A DNA stretch of 6,002 nt from NCBI GenBank assembly GCA_015654915.1, contig JAATFY010000204.1, positions 1 through 6,002 of the forward strand. The letters run 5' to 3'. The position numbers and the translations under genes were made by a program. Numbering within the stretch: position 1 is the stretch's first letter; the number at the start of each line of letters is the position of its first letter. This DNA is from Rhodospirillales bacterium. GTDB lineage: Bacteria; Pseudomonadota; Alphaproteobacteria; UBA9219. Shown one piece after another: positions 1-6,002 of the stretch. The notes beneath the pieces were generated by a model that worked only from the letters and a program-made list of their open reading frames with translations, did no database searches and was not told the DNA's origin.

Positions 1-1
1 A

Positions 2-193
2 GGAGGCAAGCCCGATGCTTTGCTGCGCGAAATCGGCGACCGCGCCAAAGCGATTCAGGCGGGCATCGAACAACTGCAAAAGAACGATGTTCTTGTCATC
101 GCCGGAAAAGGCCACGAGACCGGCCAGATCGTCGGCGATAAAGTTCTTCCCTTCGACGATGTCGAAGTGGCGCGAAAGGTTTTAGGTTCATGA
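2..193 (+). CDS. murE: MurE, UDP-MurNAc-tripeptide synthetase, C-terminal fragment (5' end outside window)
   Basis: The last 63 codons of a Mur ligase are visible, ending at TGA 191-193. They carry the MurE C-terminal signature: a hydrophobic strand followed by AGKGHETGQ (fragment residues about 33-41), then FDDVEVAR close to the end. In known MurE enzymes this is the third, Rossmann-like domain, where the incoming amino acid is held. The enzyme acts in the cytoplasm and adds meso-diaminopimelate (L-Lys in some Gram-positives) to UDP-MurNAc-L-Ala-D-Glu using ATP. The DNPR-type motif that separates diaminopimelate from lysine enzymes lies upstream of the window, so the substrate is inferred from the Gram-negative context. 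The stop overlaps the murF start by four bases (ATGA), and the next gene being murF supports the call. Another Mur ligase is unlikely because GKGHE followed by FDD near the C-terminus is typical of MurE. Confidence 0.93.
   Translation, partial: GGKPDALLREIGDRAKAIQAGIEQLQKNDVLVIAGKGHETGQIVGDKVLPFDDVEVARKVLGS
190..193 (+). promoter_or_regulatory. ATGA stop-start overlap of murE and murF
   Basis: The murF ATG (190-192) shares bases with the murE TGA (191-193), an arrangement typical of translational coupling. A purine-rich AAAGG at 175-179, inside the murE end, sits 10 bases before the ATG and can serve as a modest Shine-Dalgarno site. This supports position 190 as the murF start. Confidence 0.75.
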
Positions 194-1626
194 CGGCAAA
201 ACTGGTCTGGCAAGCTGAAGAAGTGATCCGCGCGGTAGGCGGACAATGCCTGCACGAGCAGACATGGGAAGCGCATGGCGTTTCGATCAACACGCGCACG
301 ATCCAGCCGCTTGATCTTTTTATCGCACTCGTCGGCGGGGCGCGCGACGGCCACGACTATGTCGCCGAGGCTTTCGAGAAAGGCGCTTCCGCCGCCATCG
401 TTTCACGCCAACCGCCGCAGGTGGCGGCGGATGCGCCCGTTATCCTTGTCGAAGATACTTTCACGGCGCTGGAAAATCTGGGCCGCGCGGGGCGGCAACG
501 CTGCAAGGCCGATATCGTCGCTGTTACGGGTTCGGTCGGCAAGACCAGCAGCAAGGAAATGCTCCGCGTGATGCTGAACGCCGTCGGCGAGACTTACGCC
601 AACGAAGGCAATCTCAATAACCAGTGGGGTGTTCCCCTGTCACTCTCCCGCATGCCCGCGCAGGCGCGTTACGGCGTGTTCGAGCTGGGCATGAACCATG
701 CGGGCGAGCTTACCGGTCTGTCGCAGCAGGTGAGGCCGGATGTGGCACTAATTACAACCATCGAAGCCGTGCATCTGGAGTTTTTTGCCTCGCTCGATGC
801 TATCGCCGACGCCAAGGCGGAAGTTTTTCTCGGCATGAATGCGAATGGCGCCGCGGTTCTCAACCGCGACAACGCGCAATTCGCGCGGTTGGCGGCAGGG
901 GCCAAAAATCACGGCCTGAAAAAGATTCTCGGCTTCGGGCGCGACGGCAAGGCCGATGCGCGAATGCTGAATTACGCCGCAACGCCGGACGGCAGCGAAA
1001 TCGAGGCCGACATACTGGGCCGTAAAATCAACTATAGCCTGACGACGCATGGCGAGCATCTCGCGCTGAATTCCCTCGGCGCCTTGCTGGCAGCCGTGGC
1101 GGCAGGCGGCGATCTGGATGCCTGCGTCGCTGCACTTGCGCACTATCGGCAACCCGCGGGGCGCGGCGGTGTTCAAACAATCATCCTTGCCGAGGGCAAT
1201 ATCACCGTCATCGATGAAAGCTATAATGCCAGCCCCGCCGCCGTTCGCGCCGCCGTCCATGTTCTGGGGCAAAAAACGCCGCCAGTTGGTGGGCACCGGA
1301 TTCTGGTGCTGGGCGATATGAAAGAGTTGGGCACCGAGGCGCATGCCCTGCATGCCGGATTGGCCAGCGATATCATAAAAGCCGATATTACCCGCGTTTT
1401 CTGCTGCGGCGAGATGATGGCGTACCTTTACGAAGCCCTTCCCCCGAATCTGCGCGGCGCTTATGCTCCGGACAGCGCGGAACTCACGCCGCACGTCATC
1501 AGCGCCCTGCACGCCGGTGATATTATTACCGTCAAAGGCTCGCACAGCATGAATATGAATCTGATTGTCGACGCGCTCAAGGCGCTCGGCGAACCGGCTT
1601 TGAAATCGCACAAACTCGCCAGCTAG
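190..1626 (+). CDS. murF: MurF, UDP-MurNAc-tripeptide:D-Ala-D-Ala ligase
   Basis: A cytoplasmic ATP-dependent ligase that adds D-Ala-D-Ala to UDP-MurNAc-tripeptide, the last cytoplasmic step before the lipid carrier. Its 478 residues are a normal MurF length. An N-terminal substrate domain (about 1-105) contains TRTIQPLDLFIAL (35-47). The central ATPase domain has the P-loop TGSVGKTSSKE (113-123), then EGNLNNQWGVPLSL (139-152) and ELGMNHAGE (165-173). Next comes a histidine-containing segment around H195, and K209 in the SLDAIADAKAE stretch is the expected carbamylated lysine. The C-terminal domain shows DESYNASP (342-349), LGDMKELG (374-381) and VKGSHSM (448-454). NNxxG with DESYNAxP is characteristic of MurF rather than MurC, MurD or MurE. 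The segment before H195 reads IEAVHLEFF, slightly different from the more usual small-residue AHLExF form, but the histidine is kept. All catalytic motifs are present, so it should be active. Confidence 0.97.
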   Translation: MTAKLVWQAEEVIRAVGGQCLHEQTWEAHGVSINTRTIQPLDLFIALVGGARDGHDYVAEAFEKGASAAIVSRQPPQVAADAPVILVEDTFTALENLGRAGRQRCKADIVAVTGSVGKTSSKEMLRVMLNAVGETYANEGNLNNQWGVPLSLSRMPAQARYGVFELGMNHAGELTGLSQQVRPDVALITTIEAVHLEFFASLDAIADAKAEVFLGMNANGAAVLNRDNAQFARLAAGAKNHGLKKILGFGRDGKADARMLNYAATPDGSEIEADILGRKINYSLTTHGEHLALNSLGALLAAVAAGGDLDACVAALAHYRQPAGRGGVQTIILAEGNITVIDESYNASPAAVRAAVHVLGQKTPPVGGHRILVLGDMKELGTEAHALHAGLASDIIKADITRVFCCGEMMAYLYEALPPNLRGAYAPDSAELTPHVISALHAGDIITVKGSHSMNMNLIVDALKALGEPALKSHKLAS

Positions 1627-1646
1627 GAAAGGCCGGACGGACCCAC
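1627..1646 (+). promoter_or_regulatory. murF-mraY spacer, weak ribosome binding site
   Basis: This 20-base gap is the longest in the window. It holds GAAAGG at 1627-1632 and CGGACGGA at 1634-1641. Neither is an ideal Shine-Dalgarno site at ideal spacing. The gap is too short for a convincing promoter, and no hairpin terminator is seen, so transcription very likely continues from murF into mraY. Confidence 0.4.
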
Positions 1647-2729
1647 ATGCTTTATCACCTCCTCGCCCCCTTTGCGCATGACTTCATCCTGTTCAACCTG
1701 TTCCGCTACATCACGTTCCGCACCGGCGGCGCGCTGGCGACGTCGCTTATCATCTGTTTCGTCTTCGGTCCGCGCATCATCCGCTGGCTGCGCAGCAAGC
1801 AGGGCGAAGGCCAACCGATCCGCAATGACGGCCCCGAAAGCCATCTGAAGAAAAAAGGTACGCCGACGATGGGCGGCCTGATGATCCTGATTGCCGTGGT
1901 CGGCAGCACTTTGTTGTGGGTCGATCTGTCGGATACCTACACATGGATCGTTCTGTTCGTAACCATCGGCTTCGGCCTCGTCGGATTTGCCGACGATTAC
2001 CGGAAACTCACGCGTCGTTCGCATCACGGTGTGTCGGGCCGGACGCGGCTTCTTATTCAAATCATCATTGCCGCCATCGCCGTGTTCGCCATCGTTGGTT
2101 TATCGACACGCGATCACGCGACCGATCTGGCCGTGCCCTTCTTCAAAGACATGCTGCCGCTAGGGTGGTTTTTCGTCGTCTTTGCCGTTTTCGTCATCGT
2201 CGGCGCCAGCAACGCTGTCAACCTGACCGACGGGCTCGACGGGCTCGCCACCGCGCCCGTGATGATCGTGGCGCTGTGCTTCGGCATGATTTCCTACCTC
2301 GTCGGCAATCTGGTATTCGCCAATTACCTGCAAATCCACCATGTTCCCGGCGCAGGCGAGTTGACGGTTTTCTGCGGCGCTCTGGTCGGTGCCTGCCTCG
2401 GCTTCCTTTGGTACAACGCGCCGCCGGCGCAGGTCTTCATGGGCGACACCGGTTCATTGGCGCTCGGCAGCGCGCTCGGCACCATTGCCGTCATCATCAA
2501 GCACGAGTTGGTGCTGGCCATCATCGGCGGGTTGTTCGTGATGGAAACCGCTTCCGTGATTATTCAGGTGGCGTCGTTCAAGCTGACCGGCAAGCGCGTG
2601 TTCCGCATGGCCCCCATTCATCATCATTTCGAGAAACTGGGCTGGTCGGAACCGACTATCGTCATCCGGTTCTGGATCATCGCCTGCATTCTGGGGCTTG
2701 TTGGTCTTTCGACACTCAAACTGCGGTAA
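1647..2729 (+). CDS. mraY: MraY, phospho-MurNAc-pentapeptide translocase (lipid I synthase)
   Basis: An integral inner-membrane enzyme that transfers phospho-MurNAc-pentapeptide from UDP to undecaprenyl phosphate, giving lipid I. Its 360 residues match the normal length. About ten hydrophobic segments can be placed near 27-44, 75-93, 99-115, 135-152, 172-188, 201-219, 239-257, 268-284, 287-306 and 337-357. Family motifs are intact. GTPTMGG (71-77) is present, and DDY at 116-118 carries the aspartates of the active site. NLTDGLDGL (192-200) and MGDTGSLALG (265-274), with Mg-associated D267, are also present, as is PIHHHFE (323-329). The start MLYHLLAP with FNLFRYITFRTGGA is the usual proteobacterial MraY N-terminus and supports the ATG at 1647. 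In the common dcw order murD would follow directly. Here a block of three other genes comes next, four bases after the stop. Confidence 0.98.
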   Translation: MLYHLLAPFAHDFILFNLFRYITFRTGGALATSLIICFVFGPRIIRWLRSKQGEGQPIRNDGPESHLKKKGTPTMGGLMILIAVVGSTLLWVDLSDTYTWIVLFVTIGFGLVGFADDYRKLTRRSHHGVSGRTRLLIQIIIAAIAVFAIVGLSTRDHATDLAVPFFKDMLPLGWFFVVFAVFVIVGASNAVNLTDGLDGLATAPVMIVALCFGMISYLVGNLVFANYLQIHHVPGAGELTVFCGALVGACLGFLWYNAPPAQVFMGDTGSLALGSALGTIAVIIKHELVLAIIGGLFVMETASVIIQVASFKLTGKRVFRMAPIHHHFEKLGWSEPTIVIRFWIIACILGLVGLSTLKLR

Positions 2730-2733
2730 GGAA

Positions 2734-3987
2734 ATGTACGATCGCTGTTATGACGCTATCGTTGTCGGGGCAGGTATCGTCGGGGTTTCGACGGCGCTGC
2801 ATCTGCTGATGCGCGGCAAGAAGGTTTTGCTGATCGACCGCCGCGGCGCAGGAATGGAGACATCGTACGGCAACGCCGGACTTATCGAAACGTCGTGCGT
2901 GCTCCCGTACAGTTTTCCGCCTCTCGAACGCGTCGTGAAAATCCTTCTCGACCGCGACACCATGGCGCGCGTCCATTACCCCAGCCTTCCACATTCCCTG
3001 CCGTGGATTGTCGACCTCTACATGGAATCGCGGGAAAAAGGGCGGCAGAAAAACGGAAAATTGTTCAGGCCTCTCGTCACGACGGCGGTCGACGAGCATC
3101 TCGCCCTCATGCAGGGCACCAATGCAGTCGACCGTCTGACGAAGCAGGGCTACTGCCGGCTCTACCGCGATGAAGCCGGATTTGCCGCTGAAGCCTTGAC
3201 CTTTAGGGTTGCGCAAGAGGCGGGCGTTCCCTTTGAAATCATGGACCCCGCCGCATTCAGGGAATTCGATCCGGATTTAAAACCCATCTATCACAAGATC
3301 GTGCGGTGGACGGGCAGTCGCCGTCTCACCAACCCCGGCGCCGTCGTCGCGGCTTATGCCGACCGTTTCGTACGCGAAGGGGGAACTTTTTTACAGACAG
3401 ATATAAGGAAATTGAACCCCGCCAACGGGAACAGCTGGATTGCCGAAACCATTATCGGCAACCACCAGGCAACGAATATTGTGGTCTGCACGGGGCCGTG
3501 GACGACGGATATTCTCAAGCCGTTGGGCTACCATTTTCCGCTCGGTTTTAAACGCGGTTATCATCAGCATTTCTCCGCTACCGGTTCGGCAAAAATTGTC
3601 CATGGCATCACCGATGTCAGTATCGGTTACTTTCTTGTGCCGATGGAGCAAGGCTATCGTATAACCACGGGCGCCGAATTCGCCGACAGGGATGCGCCAT
3701 CAAACCCGGTGCAAATCGAGCGTATTTTGCCCCGCGCCCGCGAGTTATTCCCGCTTGGCGAACCGGTCGAGGAAAAAGCGTGGCTGGGCAGCCGTCCCTG
3801 CTTCACCGACTCCTTGCCTGTGATCGGTTCTGCCGCGCGGCACTCCGGACTCTGGTTTAATTTCGGGCATGGCCATCTCGGCCTGACGATGGGGCCGTCT
3901 TCCGGACGGTTGCTGGCGGAAATCATGACCGGCGAACCTACTTTCTGCGATCCGCAGCCCTATAGCGCCGCGCGTTTTCATAACTGA
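2734..3987 (+). CDS. DadA/DAO-type FAD-dependent amino-acid oxidoreductase, probable D-amino-acid dehydrogenase
   Basis: 417 residues from the ATG at 2734. The N-terminus is a Rossmann FAD site: YDAIVVGAGIVGVSTALHL, with GAGIVG at 12-17 and the acidic residue closing the second strand at D35 (VLLID). SYGNAG (44-49) corresponds to the FAD-contacting S-x-x-NAG of D-amino-acid dehydrogenases. Near the C-terminus are GSRPCFTDSLPVIG (352-365) and FGHGHLGLTMGP (377-388), the second FAD-contact region of the DAO fold. Length and motif layout resemble DadA, which oxidises D-amino acids to 2-oxoacids and ammonia and passes electrons to the respiratory chain. The substrate cannot be read from sequence; sarcosine or other secondary-amine oxidases share the fold. 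A TTG at 2698 would add 12 residues and overlap mraY by 32 bases. The ATG is preferred because the FAD motif starts right after it. AAGGA (2728-2732) lies only one base from the ATG, so coupling to mraY is likely. Its place inside dcw suggests a wall-derived substrate (inference). Confidence 0.85.
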   Translation: MYDRCYDAIVVGAGIVGVSTALHLLMRGKKVLLIDRRGAGMETSYGNAGLIETSCVLPYSFPPLERVVKILLDRDTMARVHYPSLPHSLPWIVDLYMESREKGRQKNGKLFRPLVTTAVDEHLALMQGTNAVDRLTKQGYCRLYRDEAGFAAEALTFRVAQEAGVPFEIMDPAAFREFDPDLKPIYHKIVRWTGSRRLTNPGAVVAAYADRFVREGGTFLQTDIRKLNPANGNSWIAETIIGNHQATNIVVCTGPWTTDILKPLGYHFPLGFKRGYHQHFSATGSAKIVHGITDVSIGYFLVPMEQGYRITTGAEFADRDAPSNPVQIERILPRARELFPLGEPVEEKAWLGSRPCFTDSLPVIGSAARHSGLWFNFGHGHLGLTMGPSSGRLLAEIMTGEPTFCDPQPYSAARFHN

Positions 3988-3988
3988 G

Positions 3989-4981
3989 ATGAATCCTCTT
4001 CCTCTTTCCCTGCGAGCACGGATCGAGCGCTGGCCTATCGCCGGAAATTTCACCATCAGTCGCGGCTCGAAGACCGAAGCGGTTGTCGTTACTGTCGAAA
4101 TTACGGATGGGCAACATACGGGGCGCGGCGAATGCGTGCCCTATTTGCGTTACGGCGAAACGCCTGAAAAAACCCTGGCCGCCATCGAAGCGATGAAAAA
4201 TTCCCTCGCGCAAGGGCTGGATCGCCGGGTACTTCAAGGTGCGCTGCCTTCAGGTGCAGCGCGTAACGCGCTCGATTGCGCCTTCTGGGACCTGGAATCC
4301 AAACGCGAAGGGTGTCCTGTTCATGAACTTGCAGGCCTTCCCGCGCCGAAACCGCTTGTGACCGCCTATACAATCTCGATCGACACACCTGAAGCCATGG
4401 GAGAAGCCACTCGCAAAGCCGGAAAACGTCCGCTTCTCAAAATCAAGCTGGGCGCGGACGGCGATGCGCAACGACTTGAAGCGGTGCGGAGCGCCGCACC
4501 GGATGCCGAACTGATTGTCGATGCCAATGAAGGATGGACAACAGAAAATCTTGCCGCAAATTTCGCTGCATGCGAAAAAGCCGGTGTTACCATGATCGAA
4601 CAGCCGCTACCGGCGGGTAATGACGCGGTACTTGCGAGAATTCCTCGCCCCATTCCGGTTTGCGCCGATGAAAGCGTGCATGACAGGGCTTCTCTGGCGG
4701 GTCTCAGAGGCAAATACGATGCAGTCAATATCAAGCTGGATAAATGCGGCGGTTTGACCGAGGCGATAGGGCTTGCGAAAGAGGCGCAGGGCATGGGATT
4801 TTCGCTGATGATCGGTTGCATGGTATCGACCTCGCTGGCCATCGCTCCGGCGCTGCTGCTGGCGCAACAGGCGCATATTGTCGATCTGGACGGGCCGCTT
4901 TTGCTGGCTAAAGACCGGCCTTGCGGAGTGCGCTATGATGGCGGCCTTGTTTACCCGCCGGAACCGGCGCTGTGGGGATAA
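3989..4981 (+). CDS. Enolase-superfamily dipeptide epimerase (L-Ala-D/L-Glu epimerase type; possibly N-acetyl-D-Glu racemase)
   Basis: 330 residues, the usual size. The capping domain (about 1-125) contains SRGSKTE (24-30) and GRGECVPYLRYGE (45-57). The barrel carries the full muconate-lactonizing-type active site. KIK at 151-153 supplies one catalytic lysine (K153), and the metal ligands are D178 in VDAN, E204 in IEQP and D227 in ADES. K249 in NIKLDKCGG is the opposing catalytic lysine. IGCMVSTS (275-282) and DLDGP (299-303) follow; the D-x-D motif contacts the dipeptide in known L-Ala-D/L-Glu epimerases. Such enzymes invert the glutamate alpha-carbon, in E. coli during murein peptide recycling. 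Alphaproteobacterial relatives with very similar N-terminal segments have been assigned as N-acetyl-D-glutamate racemase (DgcA) in D-Glu catabolism. No dgcN-like partner is seen here, which slightly favours the dipeptide substrate. Only one base separates it from the preceding stop (TGA 3985-3987) and there is no clear Shine-Dalgarno, so translation is probably coupled. Confidence 0.88.
   Translation: MNPLPLSLRARIERWPIAGNFTISRGSKTEAVVVTVEITDGQHTGRGECVPYLRYGETPEKTLAAIEAMKNSLAQGLDRRVLQGALPSGAARNALDCAFWDLESKREGCPVHELAGLPAPKPLVTAYTISIDTPEAMGEATRKAGKRPLLKIKLGADGDAQRLEAVRSAAPDAELIVDANEGWTTENLAANFAACEKAGVTMIEQPLPAGNDAVLARIPRPIPVCADESVHDRASLAGLRGKYDAVNIKLDKCGGLTEAIGLAKEAQGMGFSLMIGCMVSTSLAIAPALLLAQQAHIVDLDGPLLLAKDRPCGVRYDGGLVYPPEPALWG
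4974..4978 (+). promoter_or_regulatory. Ribosome binding site for the murL-like gene
   Basis: GGGGA at 4974-4978, overlapping the last codons of the epimerase gene, stands nine bases before the ATG at 4988. It is the best-placed Shine-Dalgarno-like element of the three-gene block and supports this ATG as the start. Confidence 0.5.
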
Positions 4982-4987
4982 TCTTTA

Positions 4988-6002
4988 ATGAGTGACGGCG
5001 CGTTTGTTTTTGATCGCTACACGTTCGACGCCGGAACCGGCACGCTTTCGCTCGGCTATCGCTATGAGAACGGCTCGGCTTTCGAGGAAAAAATTGTTTT
5101 TCCTCCGGCAACGCGTACGTTGTCTGCCGATGACCTGACTGCTCTCGACAACGCGTTCCGACTCCTCTTTCTGCTGGCGGGCGTCAGCTATTATAAAGCC
5201 TACGCACCGAAACAGTTGAAATGCGCCGCCTTCCCGCTCGACAATGCGACGGCGACTTTTATGGAAACGGTCTATCGCAACGGCCTCGGCGAGTTTGCCT
5301 ATCAGAACAAACTGGATTTAAGCGACGGGATTCAATTCGTTGCGGAAGACATAACGCCCGTGGGGGCCGTCACATTATCGCTGCCGCATCAGTTGCTGGT
5401 ACCGGTCGGCGGCGGCAAGGATTCCATCGTCAGCATCGAATGCCTGAAACAGAATGGCGAAACCCCCACCCTTTTCGCGCTCGGGAATGCCTCCGGCATC
5501 GCCGAACCTATTCGCGCCACCGCCGAAGTGGCCGACCTTCCCCTGATCGAGGTTCAGCGCACGCTTTCGGCAAACCTGATGGAACTGAACAAGGCCGGCG
5601 CGCTGAACGGGCATGTTCCCATCACCGCCATTTTAAGCGCCATCACCGTAGTGTGCGCGATATTGTACGGCTTCGATACCATCGTAATGTCGAATGAACA
5701 TTCGGCCAGCGCGCCCAACCTGCGTGTGGGCAACCTGGACATCAATCACCAATACAGCAAATCCTTCGCGTTCGAAAAAGACTTCGCGCGTTATGTCGCC
5801 GAGCATATCTCGCCTTCCCTATCCTATTTCTCGTTGCTGCGCCCGCTGTCGGAAGCCGAAATCGCGCGACGTTTTTCGCGGCTGGAAAAATATCATGACG
5901 TTTTTCGCAGCTGCAACACGGCCTTCAAACAGGATGCGCACCGGCGCAGCAAAAACTGGTGCGGCCATTGCCCAAAATGCCGGTTCGTATTTCTGGCGCT
6001 TG
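4988..6002 (+). CDS. murL: MurL-type UDP-MurNAc-L-Ala-L-Glu epimerase, N-terminal 338 residues (3' end outside window)
   Basis: An open frame runs from the ATG at 4988 to the window edge without a stop. Family-like segments in order: FLLAGVSYYKAYAP (61-74), GLGEFAYQNKL (99-109) and PVGGGKDSIVSIE (139-151). Then come ALNGHVPITAILSAI (205-219), MSNEHSAS (234-241), NHQYSKSFAFE (253-263) and SLLRPLSEAEIARRFS (282-297). SCNTAF (308-313) and WCGHCPKC (324-331), with C325, C328 and C331, end the visible part. I recognise this series as MurL, described in Xanthomonas. There it converts UDP-MurNAc-L-Ala-L-Glu to the D-Glu form using ATP, releasing AMP and pyrophosphate. GGGKDS resembles the PP-loop SGGxDS of ATP pyrophosphatases with the first serine replaced, which fits that chemistry. 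The Xanthomonas protein is about 450 residues as I recall, so roughly a quarter is missing. No signal peptide is seen, so it should be cytoplasmic. Its place after murF-mraY and an epimerase supports the call. The substrate is inferred from the family. Confidence 0.85.
   Translation, partial: MSDGAFVFDRYTFDAGTGTLSLGYRYENGSAFEEKIVFPPATRTLSADDLTALDNAFRLLFLLAGVSYYKAYAPKQLKCAAFPLDNATATFMETVYRNGLGEFAYQNKLDLSDGIQFVAEDITPVGAVTLSLPHQLLVPVGGGKDSIVSIECLKQNGETPTLFALGNASGIAEPIRATAEVADLPLIEVQRTLSANLMELNKAGALNGHVPITAILSAITVVCAILYGFDTIVMSNEHSASAPNLRVGNLDINHQYSKSFAFEKDFARYVAEHISPSLSYFSLLRPLSEAEIARRFSRLEKYHDVFRSCNTAFKQDAHRRSKNWCGHCPKCRFVFLAL

Noticed and set aside
852..868. Perfect hairpin, seven-base stem CGCGGTT/AACCGCG with a three-base loop
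   Set aside because: It sits in the middle of murF, encodes part of the AAVLNRDN segment and has no T-run, so it is not a terminator. Such stems are expected by chance in GC-rich coding sequence.
748..1611. Long minus-strand open frame of 287 codons opposite murF
   Set aside because: It lies wholly within a clearly coding murF with intact motifs. Its translation shows no recognisable domain and has the composition expected from the antisense of GC-rich codons.
2698..2736. Upstream TTG start for the FAD enzyme, adding 12 residues and overlapping mraY
   Set aside because: The extra residues lie before the FAD-binding strand and are encoded by the mraY end. The ATG at 2734 puts the GxGxxG motif at a normal distance from the N-terminus.
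1916..2809. Plus-strand open frame of 297 codons overlapping mraY in another frame
   Set aside because: Its translation is very rich in Arg and His with no motif. mraY in the other frame is complete and well conserved, so this is a frame shadow.
4241..4262. Inverted repeat GCGCTGC/GCAGCGC with an eight-base loop
   Set aside because: It lies inside the epimerase coding frame, far from any gene boundary, with no T-run and no second copy seen in the window. There is no support for a regulatory role.
5221..5697. Plus-strand open frame of 158 codons inside the murL-like gene
   Set aside because: Arg-rich translation without motifs, while the frame from 4988 carries a full run of family motifs across the same bases.

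Overview
The window is a densely packed, single-strand (+) stretch of the division and cell wall (dcw) cluster of a Gram-negative bacterium. The order murE-murF-mraY is the classical dcw order. The MraY N-terminus and the moderately high GC look alphaproteobacterial, though the genus cannot be named from this window. No RNA gene, mobile element, CRISPR array, promoter or terminator was recognised. No gap between genes exceeds 20 bases, which fits one transcript driven from upstream of the window.

Layout: 2-193 is the C-terminal end of murE (meso-diaminopimelate-adding ligase). 190-1626 is complete murF, overlapping murE by ATGA. 1647-2729 is complete mraY (lipid I synthase). In the usual dcw order murD comes next. 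Here three other genes follow: 2734-3987, a DadA/DAO-type FAD amino-acid oxidoreductase; 3989-4981, an enolase-superfamily epimerase of the L-Ala-D/L-Glu epimerase (or N-acetyl-D-Glu racemase, DgcA) type; and 4988 to the window end, the first 338 residues of a MurL-type UDP-MurNAc-L-Ala-L-Glu epimerase.

How they may work together: MurL points to the alternative route for placing D-glutamate in peptidoglycan. In that route a MurD2-type ligase adds L-Glu to UDP-MurNAc-L-Ala, and MurL then inverts the terminal glutamate using ATP, instead of MurI making free D-Glu for MurD. MurE, MurF and MraY complete the precursor and load it on the lipid carrier. The small epimerase probably runs the opposite inversion on released fragments (L-Ala-D-Glu to L-Ala-L-Glu, or N-acetyl-D-Glu to N-acetyl-L-Glu), so D-Glu carbon can return to L-Glu. 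The FAD enzyme may oxidise a wall-derived D-amino acid. The result looks like a cassette for amino-acid stereochemistry inserted in the dcw operon. The enzyme family calls rest on visible motifs. The joint role of the three genes is inference.
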